Shown here: positions 53,350 through 62,777 of the stretch, one piece after another
How positions within the stretch are numbered: position 1 is the stretch's first letter
How the letters are laid out: each line of letters begins with the position of its first letter
NCBI GenBank assembly: GCA_963731035.1
Contig: CAVSUY010000006.1
Span: 62,001 to 126,000 of the forward strand
Reading direction: 5' to 3'
Length of the DNA: 64,000 nucleotides
Source: JAANXG01 sp963731035
GTDB lineage: Bacteria > Pseudomonadota > Gammaproteobacteria > Arenicellales > JAANXG01
Made by a program: the position numbers and the translations under genes
The notes under the pieces: generated by a model
Seen by the model: only the letters and a program-made list of their open reading frames with translations
Told to the model about the DNA's origin: nothing
The model's database searches: none

Positions 53350-54554
53350 AATTCGTCGACGAATTCCGGGACCCGGCCAAGGCGAAGGTTCTGGTCAAGA
53401 ATATCGAGTCGCTGGTGCCCCGAATCCCGGTTTGCGCCAGCCGGCCGCTGCAGCTCATGGAGGTGTGCGGCGGGCATACCCACTCGATCTTCAAGTACGG
53501 CATCGAGCAGATGCTGCCGGATGCCGTCGAGTTGGTGCATGGGCCGGGTTGCCCGGTGTGCGTTCTGCCCATGGGCCGGGTGGACGACTGTGTCGCCCTG
53601 GCGGAGCACCCGAACGTCATCTTCACCACCTTCGGCGATGCCATGCGGGTGCCCGGTTCGAGGAAAAGTCTGCTCCAGGCCAAGGCGGAAGGCGCCGATA
53701 TCCGGATGGTCTACTCGCCCACGGATGCGCTCAAGCTGGCGCGCGACCATCCCGGACGCGAAGTGGTTTTCTTCGCTCTCGGCTTCGAGACCACCATGCC
53801 CTCGACGGCGTTCACCCTGCTGCGCGCCGAAGCCGAAAACATCGACAACTTCTCGGTGTTCTGCAACCACATCACCATCATCCCCACCATCAAGGCTATC
53901 CTCGACTCGCCGGAGCTGGCCCTGGACGGCTTCCTGGGGCCGGGCCACGTAAGCATGGTGATCGGCAGCGGCCCCTACGCGTTCATTTCCAAGCACTACA
54001 AAAAGCCCCTGGTGGTATCGGGCTTCGAGCCGCTGGATATCCTGCAGTCGGTGTGGATGGTGATGAAGCAGCTGGCCGAGGGACGCTGCGAAGTGGAGAA
54101 CCAGTACCGGCGGGTGGTGCCGGACGGAGGAAACAACGCCGCCCGCGACGCCGTGCACAAGGTATTCCAGCTCCGGGAGTTCTTCGAATGGCGCGGGCTC
54201 GGTTCCATCGACCATTCCGGCGTCAAGCTGCGCGACGCCTATGCCCGCTTCGACGCGGAGAGGAAATTCTCGGTGCCGAACCTCAAGATTGCCGATCCCA
54301 AGTCGTGCCAGTGCGGCGAGGTCCTCAAAGGCGTGATCAAGCCCTGGCAGTGCAAGGTGTTCGGTACCGCCTGCAGTCCGGAGACACCGCTAGGCTCGCT
54401 GATGGTGTCCAGCGAAGGGGCTTGCGCTGCCGTGTACAACTACGGTCGTATCGACCTGGCGGAGATCGTCAGGAAGCGTTCGGCGGCCGAGCGGTCCGCG
54501 GCTGCACCGGAAGATCCGAACCGGCGTGACCACCCGGAGCCGCGGCGGGCATGA
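53346..54554 (+). CDS. hypD: Hydrogenase formation protein HypD
   Basis: 402 aa [4Fe-4S] scaffold on which the Fe(CO)(CN)2 group is assembled with HypC. Landmarks: LMEVCGGHTHSIFKYGIEQM, LVHGPGCPVCVLPM (paired Cys), FGDAMRVPGSRKSL, and the C-terminal CQCGEVLKGVIKPWQCKVFG with SPETPLGSLMVSSEG. ATG overlaps the stop of the 44-aa frame; the stop overlaps the hypE start. Confidence 0.93.
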   Translation: MKFVDEFRDPAKAKVLVKNIESLVPRIPVCASRPLQLMEVCGGHTHSIFKYGIEQMLPDAVELVHGPGCPVCVLPMGRVDDCVALAEHPNVIFTTFGDAMRVPGSRKSLLQAKAEGADIRMVYSPTDALKLARDHPGREVVFFALGFETTMPSTAFTLLRAEAENIDNFSVFCNHITIIPTIKAILDSPELALDGFLGPGHVSMVIGSGPYAFISKHYKKPLVVSGFEPLDILQSVWMVMKQLAEGRCEVENQYRRVVPDGGNNAARDAVHKVFQLREFFEWRGLGSIDHSGVKLRDAYARFDAERKFSVPNLKIADPKSCQCGEVLKGVIKPWQCKVFGTACSPETPLGSLMVSSEGACAAVYNYGRIDLAEIVRKRSAAERSAAAPEDPNRRDHPEPRRA

Positions 54555-55630
54555 CCCAGCCCGCGCACCGTTCACAGCCCGGCTTCCGCCGCCGCCGCGG
54601 CAGGGTTCGCGGCAACACCATCACCTTGTCCCACGGCAGCGGGGGCAAGGCCATGCGTGACCTGATCGACGACGTTTTCCTCGGCGCTTTCGACAACCCG
54701 GCCCTGGCGCCCCTGGAGGACCAGGCACGCTTTGCCCTGGCGGAGCTCGCCCGCGGCGGCGACCGCCTCGCTTTCACTACCGATTCCTACGTGATCGATC
54801 CATTGTTCTTTCCCGGCGGGGACATCGGAGAGCTGGCGGTCAACGGCACGGTCAACGACCTTGCCGTCAGCGGCGCACGGCCCTTGTATCTGTCCTGCGG
54901 CATGATTCTGGAGGAGGGGTTTCCGGTGGGCGATCTGCGGCGCATAGCGACCTCCATGCGAAGAGCTGCGGATGCCGCGGGTGTGCTGATCGCCACCGGT
55001 GACACCAAGGTGGTCCACCGCGGCGCGGCCGATAAGCTATTCGTCAACACCAGCGGGCTGGGCGTGATTCCGGCCGGGGTGCAAGTGGCCGCGCAGCGGG
55101 CGCGGCCCGGGGACAAGGTGCTGGTCAACGGCTACATCGGCGACCATGGCGTCGCGGTCCTCGCCGCCCGGGATGATCTGGCGCTGGACGTGCCCATCGA
55201 GAGCGACACCCAGCCGCTCCACGGACTGGTGGCGGCGCTGCTCGAGGCGTGCCCGGGCGTCCATTGCCTGCGCGACGCCACCCGGGGAGGGATCGCCACG
55301 GTGTTGAACGAGTTCGCCGAGTCGGCGGGCGTGTGCGTGAATCTGGACGAGCCGACGCTTCCGGTGCGCGAAGCGGTGAGAGGCGTGTCCGAGATACTGG
55401 GCCTCGATCCCCTTTACTTCGCCAACGAAGGCAAGCTGGTGGCGGTCGTCCCGGGCGAGCAGGCGGAGACGGCCCTGGCGGCGATGCGCGCCCATCCGGC
55501 GGGCGCCGACGCCGCCATTGTCGGCGAGATCACCGACAGCCCTGAAGGCAGCGTCATCATGCATACCGTATTTGGCGGGGAGCGAATCGTCGACATGCTG
55601 GTCGGCGAGCAGCTGCCCAGGATCTGTTGA
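54551..55630 (+). CDS. hypE: Hydrogenase maturation protein HypE
   Basis: 359 aa PurM-like ATPase that dehydrates the carbamoyl group on its C-terminal Cys to thiocyanate. ITLSHGSGGKAMRDLIDDV, TATGDTKVV-like ATGDTKVVHRG, DATRGGIATVLNEFA and the terminal LPRIC are diagnostic. The N-terminus is extended by about 20 Arg-rich residues relative to the common start. Coupled to hypD by an ATGA overlap. Confidence 0.93.
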   Translation: MTQPAHRSQPGFRRRRGRVRGNTITLSHGSGGKAMRDLIDDVFLGAFDNPALAPLEDQARFALAELARGGDRLAFTTDSYVIDPLFFPGGDIGELAVNGTVNDLAVSGARPLYLSCGMILEEGFPVGDLRRIATSMRRAADAAGVLIATGDTKVVHRGAADKLFVNTSGLGVIPAGVQVAAQRARPGDKVLVNGYIGDHGVAVLAARDDLALDVPIESDTQPLHGLVAALLEACPGVHCLRDATRGGIATVLNEFAESAGVCVNLDEPTLPVREAVRGVSEILGLDPLYFANEGKLVAVVPGEQAETALAAMRAHPAGADAAIVGEITDSPEGSVIMHTVFGGERIVDMLVGEQLPRIC

Positions 55631-55669
55631 TGAAAGCGGCCAACCGCACGAGCCCGGTTATCACCGATC

Positions 55670-56010
55670 ATGCATGAGATGTCCGTCACCCGGAGCATCG
55701 TGGACGCCTGCAGCGAACGCGCCAATGGCGCCCGGATCATCCGCGTCTCCCTGGAGATCGGCACCCTGTGCTGCATCATGCCGGCCGCACTGCAGTTCTG
55801 CTACGAGGTGGCTGTGGAGGGGACGGATCTCGAAGGGTCCGAGCTGGAGATTATCCGGGTGCCGGGCTGGAGCCGCTGCCGGGACTGCGGCGCGGACGTG
55901 CGGATGAACGATCTGCTGTGCAGTGCGATTGCGGCTCGACCAATCTCGAAGCGCCGCGCGGCGGCGATGAGCTCAAAATCAAGTCGATGGAAATCGAGGA
56001 GGCTGCCTGA
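55670..56010 (+). pseudogene. hypA: Hydrogenase nickel-insertion protein HypA, frameshifted
   Basis: Starts MHEMSVTRSIVDAC, with the Ni-binding His2, and continues to CRDCGADVRMNDLLC, the first zinc Cys pair. At about 55921 the frame is off by one: the expected CDCGSTNLEAPRGGDELKIK then SMEIEEAA is found in another frame, ending at TGA 56010. One missing C in the tgcag stretch explains it. Restored length would be 113-114 aa, normal for HypA. As written, the second zinc Cys pair is lost. Lies 39 bases after hypE; its restored stop overlaps the hypB ATG. Confidence 0.82.
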
Positions 56011-56910
56011 TGTGCACGACCTGTGGCTGTTCCGACGGGGCCCGCGCGAGGATTACCGATCCGGCCACGGGCCGGAGCCGGTATCTGGAGTCGTCGGAAC
56101 ACGAACATGGGCACCATGATCATGAGCACCACGATCATGGTCCGCACCACCATGGCCTTCATCACCACGATCACGATCATGGTCACGACCACGACCACGA
56201 CCACGACCATGCGCATACACATGCCTATACCCACGGCACCACCGTATCCCTGGAGCAGGACATCCTGGCCCGGAATAACCGGCTGGCGGAACGGAATCGC
56301 GGCTGGCTGGCGGGACGCAACATCCTCGCTTTCAATCTGGTGAGCTCGCCGGGATCCGGCAAGACCACAGCTGCTGGAGCGCACCCTGCGGGACATGGGC
56401 GGGACGATCCCGATCAGCGTCGTCGAGGGGGATCAGGAAACGGTATTCGACGCCGAGCGTATACGGGCAACCGGCTGCAGGACCGTTCAACTCAACACCG
56501 GCACGGGATGTCACCTCGAGGCCGGGATGCTGGCGCAGGCGCTGGCCGAGCTCGACCCGCCGGTGGACTCGCTGCTGATGATCGAGAACGTCGGCAATCT
56601 CGTGTGCCCGGCGCTGTTCGATCTCGGTGAACACACCAAGGTGGCGATACTGTCGGTGACCGAGGGGGCGGACAAACCCTTGAAGTACCCGCACATGTTC
56701 CGGGCGTCGAGCTTGATGGTCCTGAACAAGATGGACTTGCTGCCGCACGTCGACTTCGACGTGGACGCGTGTATCGCCTACGCCCGGCGAGTCAATCCGG
56801 CCATGGAAGTGCTGCGGGTTTCCGCGAGGACCGGCGAGGGGATGGACCTTTGGTACGACTGGCTGCGGCAGCGAATGGAAAGCCCCGGCATACCCATGGC
56901 GGGGGCTTGA
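56010..56910 (+). pseudogene. hypB: Hydrogenase nickel GTPase HypB, frameshifted
   Basis: Starts MCTTCGCSDGARARI, a high-affinity metal motif, then a His/Asp-rich region of about 45 residues (56097-56230) that likely stores nickel. The GTPase P-loop SSPGSGKTT ends just where the frame breaks (56367-56370). With one base removed it continues LLERTLRDMGGTIPISVVEG, then LNTGTGCHLE, MIENVGNLVCPA and NKMDLLPHVDFD to 56910. An extra base at the P-loop edge thus separates the metal and GTPase halves. Total restored length is about 300 aa. As in hypA, a sequence error is possible. Confidence 0.82.
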
Positions 56911-56927
56911 AGCACTCGCCGGCTGCG

Positions 56928-58448
56928 TTATCCCGTCTCCTTGCGGCAGCCGGTGTCGCAGCACTGGCCCGGTTGCCCGGCATCGGAAATCCGCTCGCCG
57001 TTCTCGTCCAAGGCCACGCCTCGATTCATGAGGCGCTCGACCAGCTTCTTGCGCTCGGAGATCGGGTAACGCCTGAAGATCTCGCGCTTCATGGCTTCCG
57101 GGGAGCCTCCGCCATGCACACTGATGGTGGAATACCAGCCCGCGGTGTCGGATACCGTCAAGTCCTCGAGAAAGCGCGCGACCCGGGCGCGCTTGTCGTA
57201 CGGAATGTCCGGCCGGCCGCCTAGCAGGTCGGCGAGGTCTACGCCGCTTACCGGGTTGTGGTCGTCCTCCGGGGACGGCAAGGTCGCCACCAGTCCGCCG
57301 GAGACGTTGTTGGCGATGCGGTGCATGTCGTAGATCTGGTTCGCCATAAGCAGCTTGCCGATGTTGGCGTAGATGGCGTCGGGCTCCACGTTGCCTGAAG
57401 GGTCGCGGGCCGGGAACACCGACGCCGCCACGCCGCAGGCGTAGAAGCCTTCGACGATCTTGATCAGCTCGACAAACTGCTCGCGCAGGTGGGTCTGCTT
57501 GTCCGGGTCCAGGCCGTTGGCTTCCACCATCAACGCTCCGGCGCCGATCAGCAGATCACCAAAGCCGGCGCGTGCCGCGATGCAGGTGTGGCGGTGATGG
57601 TTGGCGTAGGCCTTGGTGAGGAACTCAGAGTGCTGCCACTCGCCGCACAGGAACACGCGCTCGTAGGGCACGAATACCTTGTCGAATATGCACACTGCCG
57701 TCGCCTGCCCGTACTTGTTGCTGAAGTGCGCCGACGACTCCCCCGGACGGCCCGCGGGGCGGGAGATCATGGTCAATCCCGGGGCGTCCACCGGCACCGT
57801 GCAGCCGATGGCGAATGCCTTGTCGTCCTCGCCCATCGCCCGCCCCGGCAGGACGAACAGTTCGTGGACGTAGGGTGCGGAAGTGACGATTGCCTTGGTG
57901 CCGGAGATCACCACCCCGTCGGCGCGCCGCTCGACGACGTGCACGTAGCTGTTGGGGTTCGCCTGCTGATGCGGCCGCCTGGACCGGTCGCCCCGGGCAT
58001 CGGTCATGGCGATGGCTACAGTCAGGTCTTTCTCCCGCACGTGCTCGATGTACTGCAGCAGGCGCGGGTGATAATCGGTGTTCTCGGCATCGTCGGTGCG
58101 GTACGTGGACTGGTGCAGCGCGTTGAGGCCATCCATGGTGAGGTAGCGCATGGCGCAGCCGGTCTCCTGGCAGACCAGCCGCACGTACTCGAGCTTGGCC
58201 AGCAGGTCGTCGCTGCTCCGGTTGATGTGCAGGAAGCGGTCGACCCGCTTGTCGTCATCGCCGTCCACCGCAGTGGAGACATGCTGGTGCATCTCGTCCA
58301 GCGCGTAGTCGTAGGTGACACCGATGGCATTGATGCCCGGTTGAAACCAGGGGCTGTCTACCACCGACTCGACCGCCTGTCCCTTGACGATGACCTTTGG
58401 GGAGTAGGATCGCAGGGATTCACGGTACTGTTCGCCGGAAAGCAGCAT
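56928..58448 (-). CDS. 4-hydroxyphenylacetate 3-hydroxylase (HpaB)/4-hydroxybutyryl-CoA dehydratase family protein
   Basis: About 506 aa from ATG 58448. It belongs to the FAD-binding HpaB/AbfD superfamily: SGEQYRESLRSYSPKVIVKG, YHPRLLQYIEHVREKDLTVA, FDKVFVPYERVFLCGEW and GFGDLLIGAGALMVEANGLD. In the AbfD-type dehydratase, Fe-S ligands are Cys residues I would expect near ETGCAMRYL and in the HRHTC segment. Only some appear (one Cys is replaced by Tyr and another by Ala, as I align it), so it is more likely a flavin hydroxylase-type protein. A C-terminal CCDTGC cluster is unusual. It is convergent with hypB, 17 bases apart. Confidence 0.82.
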   Translation of the reverse strand: MLLSGEQYRESLRSYSPKVIVKGQAVESVVDSPWFQPGINAIGVTYDYALDEMHQHVSTAVDGDDDKRVDRFLHINRSSDDLLAKLEYVRLVCQETGCAMRYLTMDGLNALHQSTYRTDDAENTDYHPRLLQYIEHVREKDLTVAIAMTDARGDRSRRPHQQANPNSYVHVVERRADGVVISGTKAIVTSAPYVHELFVLPGRAMGEDDKAFAIGCTVPVDAPGLTMISRPAGRPGESSAHFSNKYGQATAVCIFDKVFVPYERVFLCGEWQHSEFLTKAYANHHRHTCIAARAGFGDLLIGAGALMVEANGLDPDKQTHLREQFVELIKIVEGFYACGVAASVFPARDPSGNVEPDAIYANIGKLLMANQIYDMHRIANNVSGGLVATLPSPEDDHNPVSGVDLADLLGGRPDIPYDKRARVARFLEDLTVSDTAGWYSTISVHGGGSPEAMKREIFRRYPISERKKLVERLMNRGVALDENGERISDAGQPGQCCDTGCRKETG

Positions 58449-58511
58449 GGGCGGCCTCTTCAGGTCTGGCAGGACTGCTAAGATTAGCAAAAAGCCGGTA
58501 CGCAGGATATT

Positions 58512-59390
58512 TTGAGCAACGCGCAGCGATCACTCTTTCGCATTTCCGAGCCGCTGAAGCCCCACTATCGCCAATGGTGCACTCCGGGCTTCGAGGGTTG
58601 GGTGGACGTGGCTTTGTTCGACGAGCTGGCCCCGGATCAGGTGTCCAAGCCGCGGCACTTGTTCAAACTGCCGGGCGCCGAGGTGGTCCGTGACCGCCGC
58701 AACCTCACCGCGAAGGTCTCCATCGGCGACCGGCCTGCGTGGATCAAGCTGTTTCGCCCGTCGGGCGCCCTGGATCGCTTGCTCTACGCCCGCAGGTCCG
58801 GCAAGGCAGTCTACGCGTGGAACGCGGCCATGGCGCTGATGGAAGCCGGGTTCTGCACGCCCAGACCGCTTATCGGCCTGCGTCGAACCGGAACGGACGG
58901 CGGCGCCGAAGGCATCGTCGCGTTCGAGGACCTCGGCGGCCACGTGTCCCTGGCCCGGCTGATCGCGGACGAATCGCCCGATACCGACGCCCACGCCAAG
59001 CTCATGTTCGCCCTGGGCGAGTGCCTGCGGAGCTTTCACGACCACGGATTCCGGCACCGCGATCTGAGACGCGGCAATATACTGGTGGCGCACAGCGGCG
59101 ACGGTTGGTCGTTCTGTTTCCTCGATCTCAACCGGCTGAGGATTCAACGAAGGCTGAACAGCATGCAGCGGCTGCGGGAGGTGGAGAAGTTGAATCTCCC
59201 CGCCTTGGACCTTCCAATGTTTTTCGACGCTTACATGCCGGATGAGAACAGCGCGCGCATGGCGGAGACGTACCGCGAAAGGGTCGAGTACGCCGATCAC
59301 CTGGAGCACCTGCCTCAGGGAAGGCTGGTCCGGAAAGCATGGTACTATGTGTGGGAGCTGCGCACATTCAGCTTCGCCCGCCGCCCCTGA
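58512..59390 (+). CDS. Lipopolysaccharide kinase (WaaP/KdkA-like)
   Basis: 292 aa protein-kinase-like enzyme. Catalytic loop FRHRDLRRGNILV (Asp base in HRD) and metal motif DLNRLRIQ. The N-terminal WIKLFRPSGALDRLLYARRS segment is typical of kinases that phosphorylate heptose or Kdo in the LPS core. TTG start at 58512 follows AGGATAT. Near ICMT-like and Crp-like genes on the same strand but not clearly cotranscribed. Confidence 0.83.
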   Translation: MSNAQRSLFRISEPLKPHYRQWCTPGFEGWVDVALFDELAPDQVSKPRHLFKLPGAEVVRDRRNLTAKVSIGDRPAWIKLFRPSGALDRLLYARRSGKAVYAWNAAMALMEAGFCTPRPLIGLRRTGTDGGAEGIVAFEDLGGHVSLARLIADESPDTDAHAKLMFALGECLRSFHDHGFRHRDLRRGNILVAHSGDGWSFCFLDLNRLRIQRRLNSMQRLREVEKLNLPALDLPMFFDAYMPDENSARMAETYRERVEYADHLEHLPQGRLVRKAWYYVWELRTFSFARRP

Positions 59391-59441
59391 GCATAACCGC
59401 AAGAACCCTGCGAGCCTCGTCACGATCCGTCGTCGCCCCGA

Positions 59442-60008
59442 ATGTTTCCCATCAACGATCTGTTCAACAACCGGAAGCTGCGCAAGCTGCTTCTCGCGCT
59501 GCGCCTGCCCATCGCCCTGGTGCTGGCGGCGGTGCTGGTATTGAATCTGGACCGTTATTGGTTCTGGCCGGGGCTGGCGGTTTCGGCGCTGGGCATGCTG
59601 CTTCAGCTGTGGGTATTTGGATGCATCAAGACCCGCGAGGTGCTGGCGGTGAACGGTCCCTACATGTTCGTGCGCAATCCCATGTATACAGCCCGTTTCC
59701 TTTTGATCGCCGGCCTGATACTGATGACGGGCTATCTCTGGCCGCTCGTGGTTTTCGCACCGATCTATTATCTATACATGGTGAACCGCGTGAAGCGCGA
59801 GGAGCCGGTACTGGTAGAAGCCTTTGGTGATGCTTATCGCGACTACTGCGAGCACGTTCCACGGTTCCTGCCTGCCCTGCGCCCCTATGCCAGGGGCCGC
59901 TTCGCATTCTTCAGCATGGAAAATTTCCAGCGTCAGCATGGCGTCGTGAACCTGCTGGCGTTCTCGGTGTTCTATGTCGTCTGTTACCTCGTCACCTACC
60001 ATTCTTAG
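59442..60008 (+). CDS. Isoprenylcysteine carboxyl methyltransferase (ICMT)-family membrane protein
   Basis: 188 aa with four or five membrane helices (LALRLPIALVLAAVLVL, WFWPGLAVSALGMLLQLWVF). The ICMT/PEMT signature is present: GPYMFVRNPMYTA and KREEPVLVEAFGDAYRDYC, the SAM-binding and catalytic C-terminus. Bacterial homologs methylate unknown lipids or amphipathic acceptors, not prenylated proteins. It lies 51 bases after the LPS kinase gene. Confidence 0.82.
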   Translation: MFPINDLFNNRKLRKLLLALRLPIALVLAAVLVLNLDRYWFWPGLAVSALGMLLQLWVFGCIKTREVLAVNGPYMFVRNPMYTARFLLIAGLILMTGYLWPLVVFAPIYYLYMVNRVKREEPVLVEAFGDAYRDYCEHVPRFLPALRPYARGRFAFFSMENFQRQHGVVNLLAFSVFYVVCYLVTYHS

Positions 60009-60044
60009 GGGCGATTTCGCCGCGCACCAAATCGACCCGGTCCC

Positions 60045-60461
60045 ATGAGCGCGTCCGGCCCATCGATCGAGATCGCGATCTCCCGTGGCCCACTTTCGCG
60101 GTTTCCCCGCGTACTGGTGGATGAGTGGTTGAAGGCAGGAGTCCGCCTCGAAGCGCCGGCGGGATCATTCCTCTACCACGAGCATGACGAGCCGGGGGCG
60201 GGGGTCGTTATCGAGGGGTTGTTGCGGATGTTCATGACCGCTCCTGACGGCCGGCAGGTGAGCGTGCGCTACGCGCGACCGAGCCAGGTTGTCGGTATCC
60301 CCCACGCGGCATGCGCACCCTGGTGGTGTCCGGCGGATTTGCCAGCAGGGTATTTCTGGCGAACGTCGCCGGCGGCCGCAAGGCGGCGGCTTGAGGCCCG
60401 TCGGGCAGCAACTCTCACGCCGGCCCGCTCCCCGGACCAGGGTGTCGCGACAGCCGGGTGA
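60045..60461 (+). pseudogene. Truncated Crp/Fnr-family regulator
   Basis: The first 85 residues form a cNMP-binding barrel start (VRLEAPAGSFLYHEHDEPGA, VIEGLLRMFMTAPDGRQVSV, RPSQVVGI). After GIP the frame turns into non-conserved sequence, and later frames (FLANVAGGRKAAA, RVIAEEVTLSLSRM) show scattered remnants. There is no HTH. This looks like a regulator broken by frameshifts. Confidence 0.6.
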
Positions 60462-60702
60462 TCGCCGAAGAGGTCACACTTAGCCTCTCCCGGATGTAGG
60501 GGTTTCGGCATTTGAGATACCGAAGCGTTCGAAGAAGGGGCCCTCTCCTGCTGGCGGGAGAGGGAGTCCTTGTTTGCGAGGCCGTCCGGAAGGACAGCGT
60601 ACGAGCCGTGTCCTTGCTCGACAATCGGCGGAAGTGAGTCGTGCCCATTGTTTTGAAGTATGCTGGGATCTTGAAAATCGAGCGTGAAAGGGGAGCTTCG
60701 AT

Positions 60703-61404
60703 TTGTCCCACTGGCGACGGCTATCGGGTCTGGCGCTCATGTTGTTCGTTGCTCTGTTCAGTCTCATCGTAGCGTGGGACAGACCGCAATGGCCGAAACT
60801 GGAAAACACCGGCGTCCCGGCGCTACACGCCGTACGGCCCGCCGCGCAACCGGCGGTCAAGCCGGCGTCCCGCATGGTATCTGTGCAGGCTGCCGCGGCG
60901 CCCTTGCCGCGCTTCCAGAAGCTTGACGGTCGGGGCGCCACCCTGCCGGACTCGGCGTCGGAATGGGATTGCGTGCGCGACAACGAGCACAAGCTCGTCT
61001 GGGAAGAGAAACAGAACAACGGCGCGGTGCGCGACGTCGACTTCACGTACTCCTGGTACTCGTCGCACAGGGATGCCGGAGTCCGGGACGGCGGCCAGTG
61101 CTACTTCATCGACTGCGATACCGAACACCTGGTGGAGGCCGTGAACAGGGAAGGCCTGTGTGGCTGGCAGGACTGGCGCCTGCCTACCAGCGAGGAACTG
61201 ATGACACTGGATACCGACCGCGAGTACTACAGCCCCGACATCGACCAGCGCTACTTTCTCCACACCAGCCCCGGCTACTACTGGACCTCGACCGCCGCAA
61301 ACGTGGGCGCGACACTGGTGTGGAGCATCAACTTCCTGAACGGCTTTCCCTACGTGACCGAGATGCGGCTGGCCCACCACGTAAGGTTGGTGCGCGGTGA
61401 ATGA
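60703..61404 (+). CDS. DUF1566 (Lcl-like) domain exported protein
   Basis: 233 aa. One N-terminal membrane or signal segment (LSGLALMLFVALFSLIVAW), then a linker, then a DUF1566 domain: LVWEEKQNN, GLCGWQDWRLPTSEELMTL and YYWTSTAANVGATLVWSINF. Such domains occur in exported or adhesive proteins with lectin-like folds. TTG start at 60703 follows GGGGAGC. The stop overlaps the amidase start (ATGA). Confidence 0.78.
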   Translation: MSHWRRLSGLALMLFVALFSLIVAWDRPQWPKLENTGVPALHAVRPAAQPAVKPASRMVSVQAAAAPLPRFQKLDGRGATLPDSASEWDCVRDNEHKLVWEEKQNNGAVRDVDFTYSWYSSHRDAGVRDGGQCYFIDCDTEHLVEAVNREGLCGWQDWRLPTSEELMTLDTDREYYSPDIDQRYFLHTSPGYYWTSTAANVGATLVWSINFLNGFPYVTEMRLAHHVRLVRGE

Positions 61405-62777
61405 ACGTACATTTCGATAGCGTCATCGAGGCGGGAAGAAAGCTGCGTTCGGGAGAGGTCGGTTCACTCGAGCTTACCGAGTTGATGCTGCAACGGATCG
61501 AGTCGCTCAACGGAAAGCTCAACGCCTACATCACGGTGACCTCGGAGCTTGCACGGGAGCAGGCGCGACGCGCCGACGAGGAGCTGGCGCAAGGGACAGA
61601 CCGAGGCCCGCTGCATGGCATTCCGGTGGCGATAAAGGACCTGTTCGACACTGCCGGTGTCCGCACCACCTGCGGCTCGAAGCTGTTCGAGAACCGGGTT
61701 CCCGACCGGGACGCGGCGGCGGTGGCCCGTCTGTTCCAGGCCGGCGCGGTGATGCTGGGCAAGACGAACATGGACGAACTGGCCTACGGCACCTGCAGCA
61801 TCAATCCCTGGTTCGGACCGGTGAGGAATCCCTGGGCACTGGACCACGATTCCGGCGGCTCCAGCGGCGGCTCCGCCGCCGCGGTGGCCGCGGGCCTGGC
61901 CTATGCGGCGCTCGGCAGCGACACCGGCTGCTCCATCCGGCAGCCGGCCCATTGCTGCGGCGTCGTCGGTTTCAAGCCGAGCTTCGGCGCTGTCAGCAAG
62001 GCCGGGGCGCTGCCGCTGGTCTGGTCCATGGACCACGTTGGACCGCTGGCGCGCAGCGCCGGGGACGCCGCGGCGATGTTCGGCGCCCTGGTCGGCCACG
62101 ACCCGGCGGACCCGTACTCGTCGTCCGTGTCGCCGTGCGGCGGCTTCGAGGCGGGGCGGGAGCGTGTCAACGGACTGCGCGTGGGGGTGGTTCGCCGCTT
62201 CTTCTTTGAGGGCCATGCGGACGTGATCCGTGTCGTCGACGATGCGCTGGACAGGCTCCGCGATCACGGTGCCGTCATCATGGACCTCGATATTCCCGAT
62301 CTCGAAGACGCCCACGCCGCGGCGCGGACGACCTTCGTCGAGGCGACAGCCGTGCACGAGGACGACTTACGGGAGCGGGCAGATGCTTTCAGCGACGAAG
62401 TGCGGGCCAAGATCGAGGCGGCGCTGGAGACGAGGGCGACGAAATACGCTCGGGCGCAGCACTTCAGGCGCGGGTTCACCAACCGCGTCGAGCAGCTTCT
62501 CTCGGAATGCGTCGTGCTTGCCTGTCCCACGGCGACAATCGCCGCGGCGCCGTTTCATCGCCGCCCCGAGGATTACGGGCTTCACTCGTGGAAGAATACG
62601 GGAATCTTCAATCTCACTGGCCATCCATCCGTCTCGGTGCCTTGCGGCTTCACCAGGAACGGTCTGCCCGTTGGGCTGATGCTCACGAGCGGGCTGTTCA
62701 GCAACTGGAAGCTGCTGGAGATTGCCGACGCCTGCGAAGGAGTGCTCGGCCAAGACGGGGTACATCCGAGTCTGTAG
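61401..62777 (+). CDS. Amidase-signature family hydrolase
   Basis: 458 aa. Amidase signature is intact: GIPVAIKDLFDTAGVRTTCG with the catalytic Lys (AIKD), then HDSGGSSGGSAAAVAAG with the cis-Ser, and GSDTGCSIRQPAHCCGVVGF with the nucleophile Ser. Length is close to GatA, but the cluster lacks gatB/gatC and GatA-specific parts, so an amide hydrolase on an unknown substrate is more likely. Coupled to the DUF1566 gene by an ATGA overlap. Confidence 0.85.
   Translation: MNVHFDSVIEAGRKLRSGEVGSLELTELMLQRIESLNGKLNAYITVTSELAREQARRADEELAQGTDRGPLHGIPVAIKDLFDTAGVRTTCGSKLFENRVPDRDAAAVARLFQAGAVMLGKTNMDELAYGTCSINPWFGPVRNPWALDHDSGGSSGGSAAAVAAGLAYAALGSDTGCSIRQPAHCCGVVGFKPSFGAVSKAGALPLVWSMDHVGPLARSAGDAAAMFGALVGHDPADPYSSSVSPCGGFEAGRERVNGLRVGVVRRFFFEGHADVIRVVDDALDRLRDHGAVIMDLDIPDLEDAHAAARTTFVEATAVHEDDLRERADAFSDEVRAKIEAALETRATKYARAQHFRRGFTNRVEQLLSECVVLACPTATIAAAPFHRRPEDYGLHSWKNTGIFNLTGHPSVSVPCGFTRNGLPVGLMLTSGLFSNWKLLEIADACEGVLGQDGVHPSL

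Noticed and set aside
56097..56230. Tandem-repeat or CRISPR-like DNA
   Set aside because: The CAT/CAC/GAC pattern simply encodes the His/Asp-rich part of HypB.
55670..56910. Programmed frameshifting in hypA and hypB
   Set aside because: No slippery heptamer at either site, opposite shift directions, and programmed shifting is not known to me in these families.
50486..56910. A complete hydrogenase locus
   Set aside because: Only maturation genes are present; no large or small subunit, no hydrogenase protease and no cytochrome partner was found.
61401..62777. GatA of the tRNA amidotransferase
   Set aside because: No gatB or gatC is adjacent, and the protein is coupled to a DUF1566 exported protein instead.
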